A DNA stretch of 64,000 nucleotides from Promethearchaeota archaeon (GTDB lineage: Archaea > Asgardarchaeota > Lokiarchaeia > Sigyniarchaeales > SOKP01): positions 1 through 64,000 of the forward strand of contig JABCSY010000005.1 in NCBI GenBank assembly GCA_018238625.1. The letters are read 5' to 3'. The notes under the pieces were generated by a model. It did not search any database, was not told the origin of the DNA, and saw nothing but the letters and a program-made list of their open reading frames with translations. Both the position numbers and the translations under genes were made by a program. This document shows, in pieces, positions 35,415 to 44,984 of the stretch (position 1 is its first letter; each line of letters begins with the position of its first letter).

Positions 35415-36758
35415 TTAATCGTCAAACTTCTCTGTTTCAGGTATATATAGATCCTTTATCTTCAATTTCTTTTCTTGCAAAAAATTCTGGAATTCAGAAT
35501 CACTTATTCTATTTGAATCGAGGGCGCCACTGTTAACCAAGTAATCTTTAAAATCTGAAACGATAATAATAACTTCTTCTTGGTTGAAAATTTTCTTTAG
35601 TATCAAACCATTTTTCTTCAATGAATATTCGGCGTAATACCAATAAAAAACGAGCGTTATTAATAAAACTAGAAAGTTATTCACTAAATTAACCTGACTA
35701 CGATTCGTATAAGTCCCCGAAATTGAACCTGCTCCAGTTATCATAACAATTTGACCTTCCATATAGATCAATGTAAATGCAAATAGAAAAAACGCTAAAT
35801 TATTGGGGTTAAAAAGACGGATTTTGTAAGTCCTACTTCCTAAACCTCTTATAACTAAAATTGCTGTAAAGACCATCAAGAAAACGTCAATAACTACCCG
35901 AAAAGAGTCAATTCCTGTTACTTGAGTTACGCTCCTAAAAGAATTTATAAAACTAAAGGATCTAAACCAAATAATTAACCAAATTAAAACGTAAAAAATT
36001 GATGAAAAAACGTTAAGAGTATCGTTTTTTTTACTTTTAATGAAAAGCGAAAATAAGCGGTAAGAGATTACTAATATCACGCCAAACATAGCTACATTCC
36101 ATCCGTAAAACCACCATAGAGGTGTTATAGGGTCGCTTGGAGCTTGAGGTTCGAAAAATTGACTGAATGCAAAAAAAGTTCCTAACTGAGTTATTATTGG
36201 AATAGAAATTGCCAAGATTAAAAATAATACGCTTATGTAATTATTTTTATTTGACCGCACCTCTGGTAAAATTTTCCTGTTGGCTTTAAGAGACATATCC
36301 TCGAAACTAGTTTTTAGAAAAAATATTTGAGCCATGTTCCAACCAAAATAAGTAATTATGTAAAATCCAGGAAGAATATAATCCCAACCTAAAAACTGAA
36401 TCGGAAGTTGCGTGGAGGTGCCATATAAGAAATACATTAGTATAATACTAAAACTCACACTAAAAACACTTAAGAAAATTAGAATTTTGTATTGATCCAT
36501 GCTTTTAGAGAATAAATATGTTTCTAGTTTGGGATAAATACCAATAAACATTAAAATTATAAACGAAAGTGAAAAAGTGGTGGCTAGAAATAAGCCAATA
36601 TCACCTAAAGCTGTGCTCCCTAGAAAATTAAGCACAATTAAGATAAGTACTTCAATAAAGAAGATTATAGTGTAAGCAATGTGACTCGGATTAAATATTT
36701 TATAGAAAAATTTGTCTAGCTTATCTTTAAGTCCTAACTTCCTATTATTTTCACTCAT
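35415..36758 (-). CDS. Polytopic membrane protein, about 11 transmembrane helices
   Basis: The 447-residue protein has about 11 hydrophobic segments from residue 28 to 375 and a soluble acidic C-terminal tail of ~65 residues ending ETEKFDD. No transporter motif or catalytic motif is obvious. The cytoplasmic tail includes a short helix-turn region (DFKDYLVNSGALDSNRISDSEF). A membrane sensor or anchor for the downstream HEAT-like protein is one possibility; I do not assign a family. Confidence 0.65.
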   Translation of the reverse strand: MSENNRKLGLKDKLDKFFYKIFNPSHIAYTIIFFIEVLILIVLNFLGSTALGDIGLFLATTFSLSFIILMFIGIYPKLETYLFSKSMDQYKILIFLSVFSVSFSIILMYFLYGTSTQLPIQFLGWDYILPGFYIITYFGWNMAQIFFLKTSFEDMSLKANRKILPEVRSNKNNYISVLFLILAISIPIITQLGTFFAFSQFFEPQAPSDPITPLWWFYGWNVAMFGVILVISYRLFSLFIKSKKNDTLNVFSSIFYVLIWLIIWFRSFSFINSFRSVTQVTGIDSFRVVIDVFLMVFTAILVIRGLGSRTYKIRLFNPNNLAFFLFAFTLIYMEGQIVMITGAGSISGTYTNRSQVNLVNNFLVLLITLVFYWYYAEYSLKKNGLILKKIFNQEEVIIIVSDFKDYLVNSGALDSNRISDSEFQNFLQEKKLKIKDLYIPETEKFDD

Positions 36759-37008
36759 AGTTGATTTTTTCCTATTTGTTTAATATTAATATTCCAATTC
36801 TATATATATGATTTTCTTTTGCTTACGAGATGGATATTTAACGAAAAAACTTTAAACAATTGACTGACTCGCCTCAATTCGTAAACATTATTGTAAAAAT
36901 GTTTTGAATACTTATTCAAATATATATGAAAATTTAAATAGCTGTGTTAGGATGTAGTGTATATTTATCTTATAACAGATTTACAAAAAAAAAATTAAAG
37001 TGAAAAGA

Positions 37009-38865
37009 ATGAAATCAAAAAACACAAGAAATACTGTATTAATTTCTGTTTTATTAACAATACTCGTGATAAATCTTGGATTCGTTTTTACTAATTTATC
37101 ATTTTCAAAAGCAACAAACCAAATTACCTTTCTTGAGGGCTTAAAAACATCGGCAACTCATAATAGCACAATAGCGATTGATGATGCTAATCCTGCTAGT
37201 GATTGGGCAACTTGGAAAGCCGCGGGTCTTTGTACTGGTTCTGGGACATCTGGAGATCCTTACATTATAAGTGGTGATACATTTAATACGACCACTGGTA
37301 GTGAATGTTTGTCTATTCATAATTCTAGAAAACACTTTCGAGTTCTTAATTGTGAGTTTATAATATCTGGTTTTAGTGTAGGAATTTGGCTCGATAATAC
37401 CACGAACGGGTTAATTGAAGGTAATCAATTGCCAAGGAATATATTTTATAATGTATATGTTGATAATTGCAGCCAAATAATTTTAAGGGATAATAATTGT
37501 TCAGCAAGCGGAATTGGTATAGTTGTTGTTAATTCAGATTACATAGATTTATATTCCAACATTGTTAATGACAATGGAGCTTATGGGATTGTCTTTGATA
37601 ATTGCGAGATTTGTATTATTGAAGATAATGACCTAATAGAAAATGATGACGATGGGATATACCTTGACGGTTGCGATTTCGTTACAATTAGAACCAATAC
37701 TATTATAAATAATACTATTGGCATTAATAACGAAATCTCAAATAATACGCAAGTATTAGGTAATACAATTACAAATAACGGTAATCATGGGATTCGAATT
37801 TTTCAGAGTTATTGGTGTGAAATTACAGGAAATACAATCACAGAGAGTATTTCTGATGGAATCAGAGTTGAACAAAGCGATCATAATCTATTTGAATCAA
37901 ATATGGTAAACGACAATTTCTATGGAATCCATCTTATAACACACTCAGATTTTAATACAATTTCGAAAAATACAGCCAATGATAATCAAAATAATGGGAT
38001 TTATCTATCTTTCTGTGATTTTAATACAGTTGATCAGAATACAGCCAATGATAATGGAAATCAGGGGATATATCTAAGTAACTGTGATTTTAATGTCGTT
38101 GATCAAAATGCTGCTAATCATAATGGCGGTGAAGGAGTTTGGCTTGCAAACAGTGATCATTCAAGTGTATCTAAGAGTATTACTTACAATAACACAGGAA
38201 ATGGCGTCAGGCTTAATACTGGAATAAATATTACCTGTATTGACAATGTAATCTATAATAACCTTGGAAACGGTATTAGATTATTTAATATTGACGATGG
38301 CGAGGTGAGGGGAAATAATGTGCATCATAATGGTGAAGATGGTATCAGACTTCTTTCAAATTCTGAACGAAATGTAATTACTGGAAATATAGCATCTTTT
38401 AATAATTTAAGTGGAATTTCCTTGTTGAGCAGTTCTAATGAAGCTCTAATCAACAACAATGACGCATCTAATAATGAAGAGCATGGAATATCCGTACAGT
38501 TGTGTACAAATGTTGCTATTACCAGTAACATAGCAAACAATAATAAAATGAATGGTATTAGTCTATTTTCTTCTGACGGTAATTTTATCTTTAGCAATAC
38601 AGCGAGTGGAAATGTGAACGGAACTAATCTAATTTCCAGCGATAATAATATAATTAGTGGAAATTTGCTTTATGGAAACGATTATTGCATGAATGAAACA
38701 GATAGCTACCAAAATGTATACTCAGACAATATCTGTACTGCGCCTATAACGCCCAGCCCAGGACTAGATCCCTTTATCCTTGGATTGATTATTGGATTAG
38801 CTATAGGATTAGGTGCTCTTGCAGCAGTAATAATTCTAAGTTTAACTCGAGGAAGGAAGAAATAA
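37009..38865 (+). CDS. Anchored beta-helix surface protein 1 (NosD-like repeats)
   Basis: I start at the ATG matching the paralogue (MKSKNTRNT), three codons after an in-frame GTG at 37000. A signal helix is followed by a conserved entry module (DDANPASDWATWKAAG, GTSGDPYIIS) and about 20 rungs of 22-24 residues rich in N, D, G and I, typical of NosD/CASH right-handed beta helices. A C-terminal helix (FILGLIIGLAIGLGALAAVI) and RGRKK tail anchor it. Sugar binding or S-layer function is plausible. The first ~170 residues are nearly identical to the next gene, so duplication or conversion is recent. Confidence 0.85.
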   Translation: MKSKNTRNTVLISVLLTILVINLGFVFTNLSFSKATNQITFLEGLKTSATHNSTIAIDDANPASDWATWKAAGLCTGSGTSGDPYIISGDTFNTTTGSECLSIHNSRKHFRVLNCEFIISGFSVGIWLDNTTNGLIEGNQLPRNIFYNVYVDNCSQIILRDNNCSASGIGIVVVNSDYIDLYSNIVNDNGAYGIVFDNCEICIIEDNDLIENDDDGIYLDGCDFVTIRTNTIINNTIGINNEISNNTQVLGNTITNNGNHGIRIFQSYWCEITGNTITESISDGIRVEQSDHNLFESNMVNDNFYGIHLITHSDFNTISKNTANDNQNNGIYLSFCDFNTVDQNTANDNGNQGIYLSNCDFNVVDQNAANHNGGEGVWLANSDHSSVSKSITYNNTGNGVRLNTGINITCIDNVIYNNLGNGIRLFNIDDGEVRGNNVHHNGEDGIRLLSNSERNVITGNIASFNNLSGISLLSSSNEALINNNDASNNEEHGISVQLCTNVAITSNIANNNKMNGISLFSSDGNFIFSNTASGNVNGTNLISSDNNIISGNLLYGNDYCMNETDSYQNVYSDNICTAPITPSPGLDPFILGLIIGLAIGLGALAAVIILSLTRGRKK

Positions 38866-38946
38866 ATCCTAACCTTTTTTTTTAATTTTTTTCTTAATTA
38901 AATCTAATTGTAATAATGCATGAAAGCATGTCTTGTTATGGTTACA

Positions 38947-38989
38947 TTTTTCAATTAGGTAATTTTATTCCTCAATCATATTTAAATAC
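38947..38989 (+). promoter_or_regulatory. Promoter block copy 1 of the beta-helix genes
   Basis: A 43-bp block containing GGTAATTTTATTCCTC and the TATA-like ATATTTAAATAC differs at one position from 41589-41631. Its TATA element lies ~60 bp before the ATG at 39049. Confidence 0.65.
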
Positions 38990-39048
38990 TGAAATAATCT
39001 TAATACCATATTAACACAAAATATAACAAAAAATAGAGAATGAAATAA

Positions 39049-40836
39049 ATGAAATCAAAAAACACAAGAAATACTATATTAATTTCTGTTTTTATAGCAA
39101 TACTCGCAATAAATATTGGATTCGTTTTTACTAATTTACCATTTTCAAAAGCAACCAACCAACCAACCTTTCTTGAGGGTTTAAAAACATCGGCAACTCA
39201 TAATAGCACAATAGCGATTGATGATGCTAATCCTGCTAGTGATTGGGCAACTTGGAAAGCTGCAGGTCTTTGTACTGGTACAGGGACATCTGGAGATCCT
39301 TACATTATAAGCAATGATTTGTTTAATACAACTACTGGTAGTGAATGTTTATCTATTCGAAATTCTAGAAAACACTTTCGAGTTCTTAATTGTGAGTTTA
39401 TAATATCTGGTTTTAGCGCAGGAATTTGGCTTGATAATACCACGAACGGGTTAATTGAAGGTAATCAATTGCCAAGGAATATTTTTGCAAATATTTTGGC
39501 TAATAACTGTAGTCAAATAACTCTAAGGGACAATAATTGTTCAGCAAGCGTATATGGTATAGCTATTAGTAATTCAGAACATGTAAATTTATATTCTAAC
39601 ATTGTTAATGACAGCTTCGGTGATGGTATTAACCTTGATAATTGCGAGAGTTTTATTATTGAAGATAATGATGTAATAGAAAATGATGGTAATGGGATAA
39701 TCCTCGATGATTGCGATTTCGTTACAATTAGGACTAATACTATTATAAATAATACTATTGGCATTGATAACGAAATCTCAAATAATACGCAAGTATTAGG
39801 TAATACAATTACAAATAACGATAATCATGGGATTCAAATTTTTCAGAGTCATTGGTGTGAAATTTCAGGAAATACGATTACGGAAAGTAGTAATGATGGA
39901 ATCAGAGTTGAACAAAGCGATTATAACATGTTTGAATCCAATACGGTAAACGATAATTACTACGGAATCCATCTTATGACATCATCAGAATTTAATACAA
40001 TTTCAAAAAATACAGTCAATAATAATCAGGACGATGGTATATTCTTAGATAATGTGGATTATAATCTCATCGATCAAAACATTATCAATCACAATGGAGG
40101 CGAAGGATTTTGGACTACAAATGGCGATCATATGATAATATCGGGTAATACAGCTTATAATAACACGGGATTTGGTCTACGATTCAATACGGGCAATAAT
40201 ATTACCATCACCGATAACGAAGCATATGAAAATACTCAAACTGGAATAAGGTTGTATTCGATAGATGATTCAAAGGTTGAAAATAATTTTGCGCATCATA
40301 ACGATCAGGATGGTATCAGAATAAGATCTGGAAGCGAAAGAACTGTCGTAAAAGGGAATGTAGCTATATTTAATAATTACAGCGGGATCTACATCTTTGA
40401 TAGCTGTGACCATATTACCGTATACCAAAATACCGCATCCAACAATGAAGAGCACGGAATTTATCTCGAAGGTTCAGTTAATGTCGTTATCACCAATAAT
40501 ATTGCCAATACAAATAAAATGAACGGAATCTATCTGAGAACAAGCGATGGCAATTCTATCATAGGTAACACAGCTAATGGCAATGTCAATGGTACTAATC
40601 TACAATCAAGTGATAATAATGTTATAATTGGGAACACGTTTCTTAATAATGTTTATTGCTACAATGAAACTGCCAGCACAAATAATCTCTTCTCAGACAA
40701 TATTTGTACAGCTCCATCGGTACCTGCAGCTGGATTAGACCCCTTTATCCTTGGATTGATTATCGGATTAGCTATTGGATTAGGAGCTCTAGCAGCAGTA
40801 TTAATTATAAGTTTAGCTCGAGGAAGGAAAAAGTAA
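39049..40836 (+). CDS. Anchored beta-helix surface protein 2 (NosD-like repeats)
   Basis: The 595-residue protein is a close paralogue of the gene at 37009: signal helix, the same entry module, ~19 beta-helix rungs, and an almost identical C-terminal anchor (LDPFILGLIIGLAIGLGALA with RGRKK). Rungs in the middle and end have diverged more than the N-terminal third, and one rung pair is missing compared with the neighbour. This gives variable rung surfaces on a constant frame. It is preceded by its own promoter block. Confidence 0.85.
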   Translation: MKSKNTRNTILISVFIAILAINIGFVFTNLPFSKATNQPTFLEGLKTSATHNSTIAIDDANPASDWATWKAAGLCTGTGTSGDPYIISNDLFNTTTGSECLSIRNSRKHFRVLNCEFIISGFSAGIWLDNTTNGLIEGNQLPRNIFANILANNCSQITLRDNNCSASVYGIAISNSEHVNLYSNIVNDSFGDGINLDNCESFIIEDNDVIENDGNGIILDDCDFVTIRTNTIINNTIGIDNEISNNTQVLGNTITNNDNHGIQIFQSHWCEISGNTITESSNDGIRVEQSDYNMFESNTVNDNYYGIHLMTSSEFNTISKNTVNNNQDDGIFLDNVDYNLIDQNIINHNGGEGFWTTNGDHMIISGNTAYNNTGFGLRFNTGNNITITDNEAYENTQTGIRLYSIDDSKVENNFAHHNDQDGIRIRSGSERTVVKGNVAIFNNYSGIYIFDSCDHITVYQNTASNNEEHGIYLEGSVNVVITNNIANTNKMNGIYLRTSDGNSIIGNTANGNVNGTNLQSSDNNVIIGNTFLNNVYCYNETASTNNLFSDNICTAPSVPAAGLDPFILGLIIGLAIGLGALAAVLIISLARGRKK

Positions 40837-40926
40837 TAATTCTCACTTTTTTTTATTTTTTAATTTTAATTTTTTACATACAAATTTAATTGATATACTT
40901 ATTATTTTTATAACTTCTGTGGTATT

Positions 40927-41247
40927 ATGACTGTTAAAACAACGGTAACAATTGATAGTGATCTACGCAAAATGATTAAGAAACTAGCTGCATGGTTAGA
41001 TATATCCCAAGGAGAAGTGATCAAACGAGCTATAGCGGAATATGAAAAAATCATTATTAATAAAGACATTCCAGGTACAAGCAATGCTAGTATTAAAAAG
41101 GAAATAGATAAAATCCTTCAAGCAGCAACGGATGCGGTTTGGAAAGATGACATAAAAACTAAAGAAATCCAAGAAAAATTAAAGAAAGGTCCTAGTTCTA
41201 TTGATGAAATTATTCTAAACAATTGGGATTTTGGGTTGGAAATTTGA
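40927..41247 (+). CDS. Ribbon-helix-helix antitoxin-like protein
   Basis: The 106-residue protein begins with a strand-helix-helix module (TVKTTVTIDSDLRKMIKKLA, then ISQGEVIKRAIAEYEK) typical of CopG/MetJ-like antitoxins. The C-terminal ~50 residues would wrap a PIN toxin. Its stop overlaps a TTG that starts the PIN-like remnant, the usual vapBC arrangement. With the toxin broken, the protein may persist as a DNA-binding orphan. Confidence 0.75.
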   Translation: MTVKTTVTIDSDLRKMIKKLAAWLDISQGEVIKRAIAEYEKIIINKDIPGTSNASIKKEIDKILQAATDAVWKDDIKTKEIQEKLKKGPSSIDEIILNNWDFGLEI

Positions 41248-41554
41248 GTAAAAGAATAATTATGGAGAATGAGGAAAAATTAAAAAAGATCGCAATTGAT
41301 TCTAATATCTTCCGCAATCTAAATTTTATTAATTATCTGAGAATAAATAAAACGAAAATCCAAGTTTATATTCCTTCCATTGTGAGTTTCGAACTTGGCT
41401 ATTATTTTCTCACTAAAGGTATTACTTGGGAAGATTTCCTCAAAGAAATACAAACCTTGATTTGATATCTTATAGTAAAAACCACTTTAAGTGGCTTAAG
41501 CGGATTTCAATCCAATCACCAGAGGAATTTGTTTTAGAAAGGAGTAAAAAGTAA
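41244..41554 (+). pseudogene. Broken PIN-domain (VapC-like) toxin
   Basis: The frame starts KKIAIDSNIF, the first acidic PIN motif, and continues through IPSIVSFELGYYFLTKG, then stops at 41465. A +1 frame continues LDLISYSKNHFKWLKR and SPEEFVLERSKK to TAA 41552-41554, which is the usual VapC C-terminus. The central part with the other acidic residues (the DALIAATA region) is missing. So this is a deletion plus a frameshift, not a functional nuclease. Confidence 0.7.
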
Positions 41555-41588
41555 TAATTTTTTAAATAAGTATTGAAAACATAGTTAA

Positions 41589-41631
41589 TTTTTCAATTGG
41601 GTAATTTTATTCCTCAATCATATTTAAATAC
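41589..41631 (+). promoter_or_regulatory. Promoter block copy 2 of the beta-helix genes
   Basis: This 43-bp block is the near-identical copy of 38947-38989, again placed ~60 bp before an ATG (41690) of a beta-helix surface-protein gene. Confidence 0.65.
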
Positions 41632-41689
41632 CAAAATTTTCATAATACCATAACACCAAATATAATATAAAATTAGAGAGTGAAAAAAA

Positions 41690-43201
41690 ATGAAATCTAT
41701 AAACAAACAGTTTGTCCTTTTAATCACGATATTATTAGCGTTACCAATAGTAAATATCAATCTCAGTATGTCAAACCTAGCATCTGTACAAGATCTTGGA
41801 CACAAAGACTTTTTTGAAAACTTAAAATCCTCCACAATACATAACAACTCTATCTTTATCGACGATGATAATCCATTAATGGATTGGGCAAATAGAAGCG
41901 CTGAAGGAATCTGTACTGGCTCGGGGACACTTGCAGATCCTTATTTAATAAGTAATGATGTTTTTGACGTTGCACCAGACGCAATCGCTCTATATATACG
42001 AGATTCACGAAAACATTTTAAAGTTGTAAATTGTGATTTTATATCGGCGACAATGGAAGCAATTTTTCTGTTTAATACTACAAATGGTATATTCGAAGGT
42101 AACCAAATAACTGGTTTTAACTATGGAATAGATGTTAATAATTGTACAGATCTTACATTTAGAAATAACAATTGTTCATCAGGGGATATTGGTTTTCTTA
42201 TTCAAAATTCAAAAGATTTATCATTTATCTCTAATGATGCTAATGGAAATCTTTTTGATGGTTTTGATCTCAATAGCTGTGATAATAGTTTATTTGAAGA
42301 TAATACTGTGAACGAAAACGGTGATAAAGGATTTGATGTTTTCACATGTAACTCAATTATTTTTCGAGATAATACGGCTAACAATAATGATGATGATGGA
42401 ATTTATATTAATAACTGTGATTATAATCAACTTATAGATAACACATGCAATCATAACGGAGACGAAGGAGCGTTTGTAACAAATAGTGATCACATTATTT
42501 TCTCTGGTGGAACGCTTTACAATAATACCGGACATGGATTACGTGTAAATGTTGGAAGAAATATAACGCTTTCTGGTAACCATGTTTACCATAATTACGA
42601 AAACGGAATCAGATTGTACAGCGTAGATCAATCCTTAATTGAGAATAATAATGCGCATGACAATAATTGGGATGGAATAAGGATAAGAAATGGATGTGAG
42701 CAAAATATAGTACAAAACAATTTAGCTCGATATAACAATCTGAGTGGTATTTACCTATATAGCTCTACTTCCAACAATTTAATATACGATAATACTGCTT
42801 CTTATAATGAAGAACATGGCATTTCTCTTGCATCAGCAGATGATAATATCCTTTTAGCTAACGAGGCAAATAACAACGATGAGAATGGTATTCATTTACT
42901 TAATAGCATTGGGAATACTCTTATGAGTAACACTGCGAATAACAATAATAATGGAACTTATCTGGAAACAAGTAATAATAATATTGTATTAAATAATATA
43001 TTTCTAGGAAACGACGTTTGTTACAACGAAACAGGCAGTACTGGTAATATTTTTAAAGATAATATATGTACTTCTGCAGAACTCCCTACAGTTCCATTAG
43101 ATCCTTTCATTCTAGGATTAATCTTTGGTCTAGGCATCGGTCTTGGAGCTTTGGCTGCGGTATTGCTAATATTCTTTTTACGAGGAAGAAAGAGGGAATA
43201 A
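41690..43201 (+). CDS. Anchored beta-helix surface protein 3 (NosD-like repeats)
   Basis: The 503-residue protein has the same design as the two upstream paralogues but is more diverged: signal segment, entry module with DDDNPLMDWANRSAEG and GTLADPYLIS, ~16 rungs, and a related C-terminal anchor (LDPFILGLIFGLGIGLGALA, RGRKRE). Many N-x-S/T sites suggest glycosylation. The broken vapBC pair separates it from paralogue 2, and it keeps the copied promoter. Confidence 0.85.
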   Translation: MKSINKQFVLLITILLALPIVNINLSMSNLASVQDLGHKDFFENLKSSTIHNNSIFIDDDNPLMDWANRSAEGICTGSGTLADPYLISNDVFDVAPDAIALYIRDSRKHFKVVNCDFISATMEAIFLFNTTNGIFEGNQITGFNYGIDVNNCTDLTFRNNNCSSGDIGFLIQNSKDLSFISNDANGNLFDGFDLNSCDNSLFEDNTVNENGDKGFDVFTCNSIIFRDNTANNNDDDGIYINNCDYNQLIDNTCNHNGDEGAFVTNSDHIIFSGGTLYNNTGHGLRVNVGRNITLSGNHVYHNYENGIRLYSVDQSLIENNNAHDNNWDGIRIRNGCEQNIVQNNLARYNNLSGIYLYSSTSNNLIYDNTASYNEEHGISLASADDNILLANEANNNDENGIHLLNSIGNTLMSNTANNNNNGTYLETSNNNIVLNNIFLGNDVCYNETGSTGNIFKDNICTSAELPTVPLDPFILGLIFGLGIGLGALAAVLLIFFLRGRKRE

Positions 43202-43219
43202 ATCTTTTTTCATCAATTT

Positions 43220-43975
43220 TTATTTATCTTTTTTTTTTAATATTTTTCCTACTACCCCAACATATATAGTAGTTTCATTTTTTCCATCGATTTCGAGTAA
43301 TTGATTTAACTCATCATCATATAAAGCACCAATCGTACAAGCTCCTAAACCAAGCGCTTCAGCAATCAGATAAAAATTCTGTCCAATGTGCCCAGCATCT
43401 AAATAAATGTATCTATAACACCTCTGTAAATACTTCCATTGAGAGCGATCAATTACAGCGGTCCAAATAAAGTTCACAGCTGAAGTATAAGCCATATTTT
43501 GACCAAGACACCCCTCAGCCACATTACTTCTAAAATCTCCTTCTTTTAATAAATCTAACGAATGTTCTTGAATGTTATAATGGTAAACTCCTTTTTCTAA
43601 ACTGGTAACTTTATTAACTACAGGGTAGATTTCGATGGGATATAAACCGCCCGCCGATGGGACCGTTCTAAAAGCATACTGAGGAAAAGTCCTGTTTAAC
43701 CCCGCCATTCCAAACAAGAGCAAACTGAGATCTATTAACGATAATGGTTTTTCAGTGAACATCCTTGTTGAGTGCCGATCTTTGATTACTCTCCAAAAAT
43801 CAATCGTTTTCTCAAAATCAGGTTTTGGAAGTTCGATTTGTGTTATTGCGTTCGGATATGTCTTATATGTTTTCGGCTTTCTCGACCAATCTAAAACGTG
43901 TTGGGGCATTTTGCTTCTAACATATTTGGATTTTTGCTGAAAATTATTTCCATAATGTTCTGAATCTTTTTCCAT
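43220..43975 (-). CDS. SagB/ThcOx family oxidoreductase (nitroreductase fold)
   Basis: The 251-residue protein has the FMN-binding DRHSTRMF motif near 67-74, VPSAGGLYPIEIYPV near 107-121 and a C-terminal YLDAGHIGQNFYLIAEALGLGACTIGAL, all features of SagB-type dehydrogenases. Family members oxidise azolines in peptide modification or carry out other flavin chemistry. There is no YcaO cyclodehydratase or precursor peptide nearby, so a peptide-toxin role is not supported; a stand-alone nitroreductase-like activity is more likely. Confidence 0.85.
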   Translation of the reverse strand: MEKDSEHYGNNFQQKSKYVRSKMPQHVLDWSRKPKTYKTYPNAITQIELPKPDFEKTIDFWRVIKDRHSTRMFTEKPLSLIDLSLLLFGMAGLNRTFPQYAFRTVPSAGGLYPIEIYPVVNKVTSLEKGVYHYNIQEHSLDLLKEGDFRSNVAEGCLGQNMAYTSAVNFIWTAVIDRSQWKYLQRCYRYIYLDAGHIGQNFYLIAEALGLGACTIGALYDDELNQLLEIDGKNETTIYVGVVGKILKKKDK

Positions 43976-44033
43976 AAGTTAAATGATTAAAACATCATTA
44001 AAAACTTTAAAGTAATAAATTAAAAAATTGGTT

Positions 44034-44627
44034 CTAACGGCTAAAAAGCTTCCATTGAACGAAATCCTCATCATATTCCTCGAACTTGAGACCTCGTATG
44101 AAATTGTAAGATGTTTTATTATCTTTATACACCTTACATCGTAATTCTTTCACTCCCTTCTTCTTAAAATAATCCCAGCTTGCTAAACCTAACATTGTTC
44201 CTAATCCCTTTCTTTGTAATTCTGGAAGTATTCCCAAACCCGCGATAACACTAATTTTTCTATCTGTTCCTGTAAAATAGATCAAGGCAAATCCACTGTC
44301 TTTTCCATCAATTTTAGCGATTAGGAAGATTACATTTTCATCTTTGAGCATTTTAACTATATTTTCTTTATCTAAAGGTCTATACGGCATTGGGGCCGAA
44401 TGCCATGCGAGATCATGAAGCTTGATTAAACTATCAATATCTTCCATGTTTGCTTCCCGAATCTCAGTTTTTAGTATCCCTTGAGATACTTTCTGTTTAA
44501 TACTTTGTTCAAATTCAGGAGTTATATTTGACACTAGAAGACGCATCTGAATAAAGTCAATATCTTTATTACCTAAACTTTTTATATCAGCTGATAATTT
44601 ATGGATAAAAGATTTTATTCTTCCCAT
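44034..44627 (-). CDS. GNAT family N-acetyltransferase
   Basis: In this 197-residue protein, residues ~54-195 form the acetyltransferase fold, with the acetyl-CoA loop LGILPELQRKGLGTML near 133-148 (Q/RxxGxG/A). An N-terminal helical extension of ~50 residues precedes it. It would transfer an acetyl group to an amine or peptide N-terminus; the substrate is unknown. It lies 58 bp from the SagB gene on the same strand. Confidence 0.85.
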   Translation of the reverse strand: MGRIKSFIHKLSADIKSLGNKDIDFIQMRLLVSNITPEFEQSIKQKVSQGILKTEIREANMEDIDSLIKLHDLAWHSAPMPYRPLDKENIVKMLKDENVIFLIAKIDGKDSGFALIYFTGTDRKISVIAGLGILPELQRKGLGTMLGLASWDYFKKKGVKELRCKVYKDNKTSYNFIRGLKFEEYDEDFVQWKLFSR

Positions 44628-44807
44628 TTATCTCATCTTAAGATATTATCTTCAAATATTATTCTCGAATCATATCAATATAATAAGTTGATCTAGGTTT
44701 TTAAAATATTTAAATATCCATCCTTAAATGTTTATGTTTAGTCTTAATGAAATCAGTTGTTCATAAAATAAATAAAAAAATAAAAAGTAAATAAAAGTTT
44801 TGTAGTT

Positions 44808-44921
44808 TTATTTTACTGACTCAAAATACATTAACCATTGCTCGTCATCTTCGAGAAAATCGGTTCCTAAATGTTTATGTTTAGTCTTTGCTAAGTCACG
44901 TGGAACTGATGTATCTGACAT
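44808..44921 (-). CDS. Small protein, 37 residues
   Basis: ATG at 44919-44921 opens a 37-residue frame (MSDTSVPRDLAKTKHKHLG, then DFLEDDEQWLMYFESVK) ending at TAA 44808-44810. A 20-bp part of it (AAATGTTTATGTTTAGTCTT on the plus strand) is repeated at 44727-44746 in the adjoining spacer, hinting at a decayed copy. Composition looks coding, but no family is recognised. Confidence 0.45.
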   Translation of the reverse strand: MSDTSVPRDLAKTKHKHLGTDFLEDDEQWLMYFESVK

Positions 44922-44984
44922 TTTTTTACCATCTTTTTTACTATTTAATTATCTCGAATAAAAAAAAAAAAATTAGAATAGTAT

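Noticed and set aside
43220..43975. RiPP (thiazole/oxazole peptide) cluster based on the SagB-type gene
   Set aside because: No YcaO protein, precursor peptide, or peptide exporter is near; SagB-like stand-alone oxidoreductases are common.
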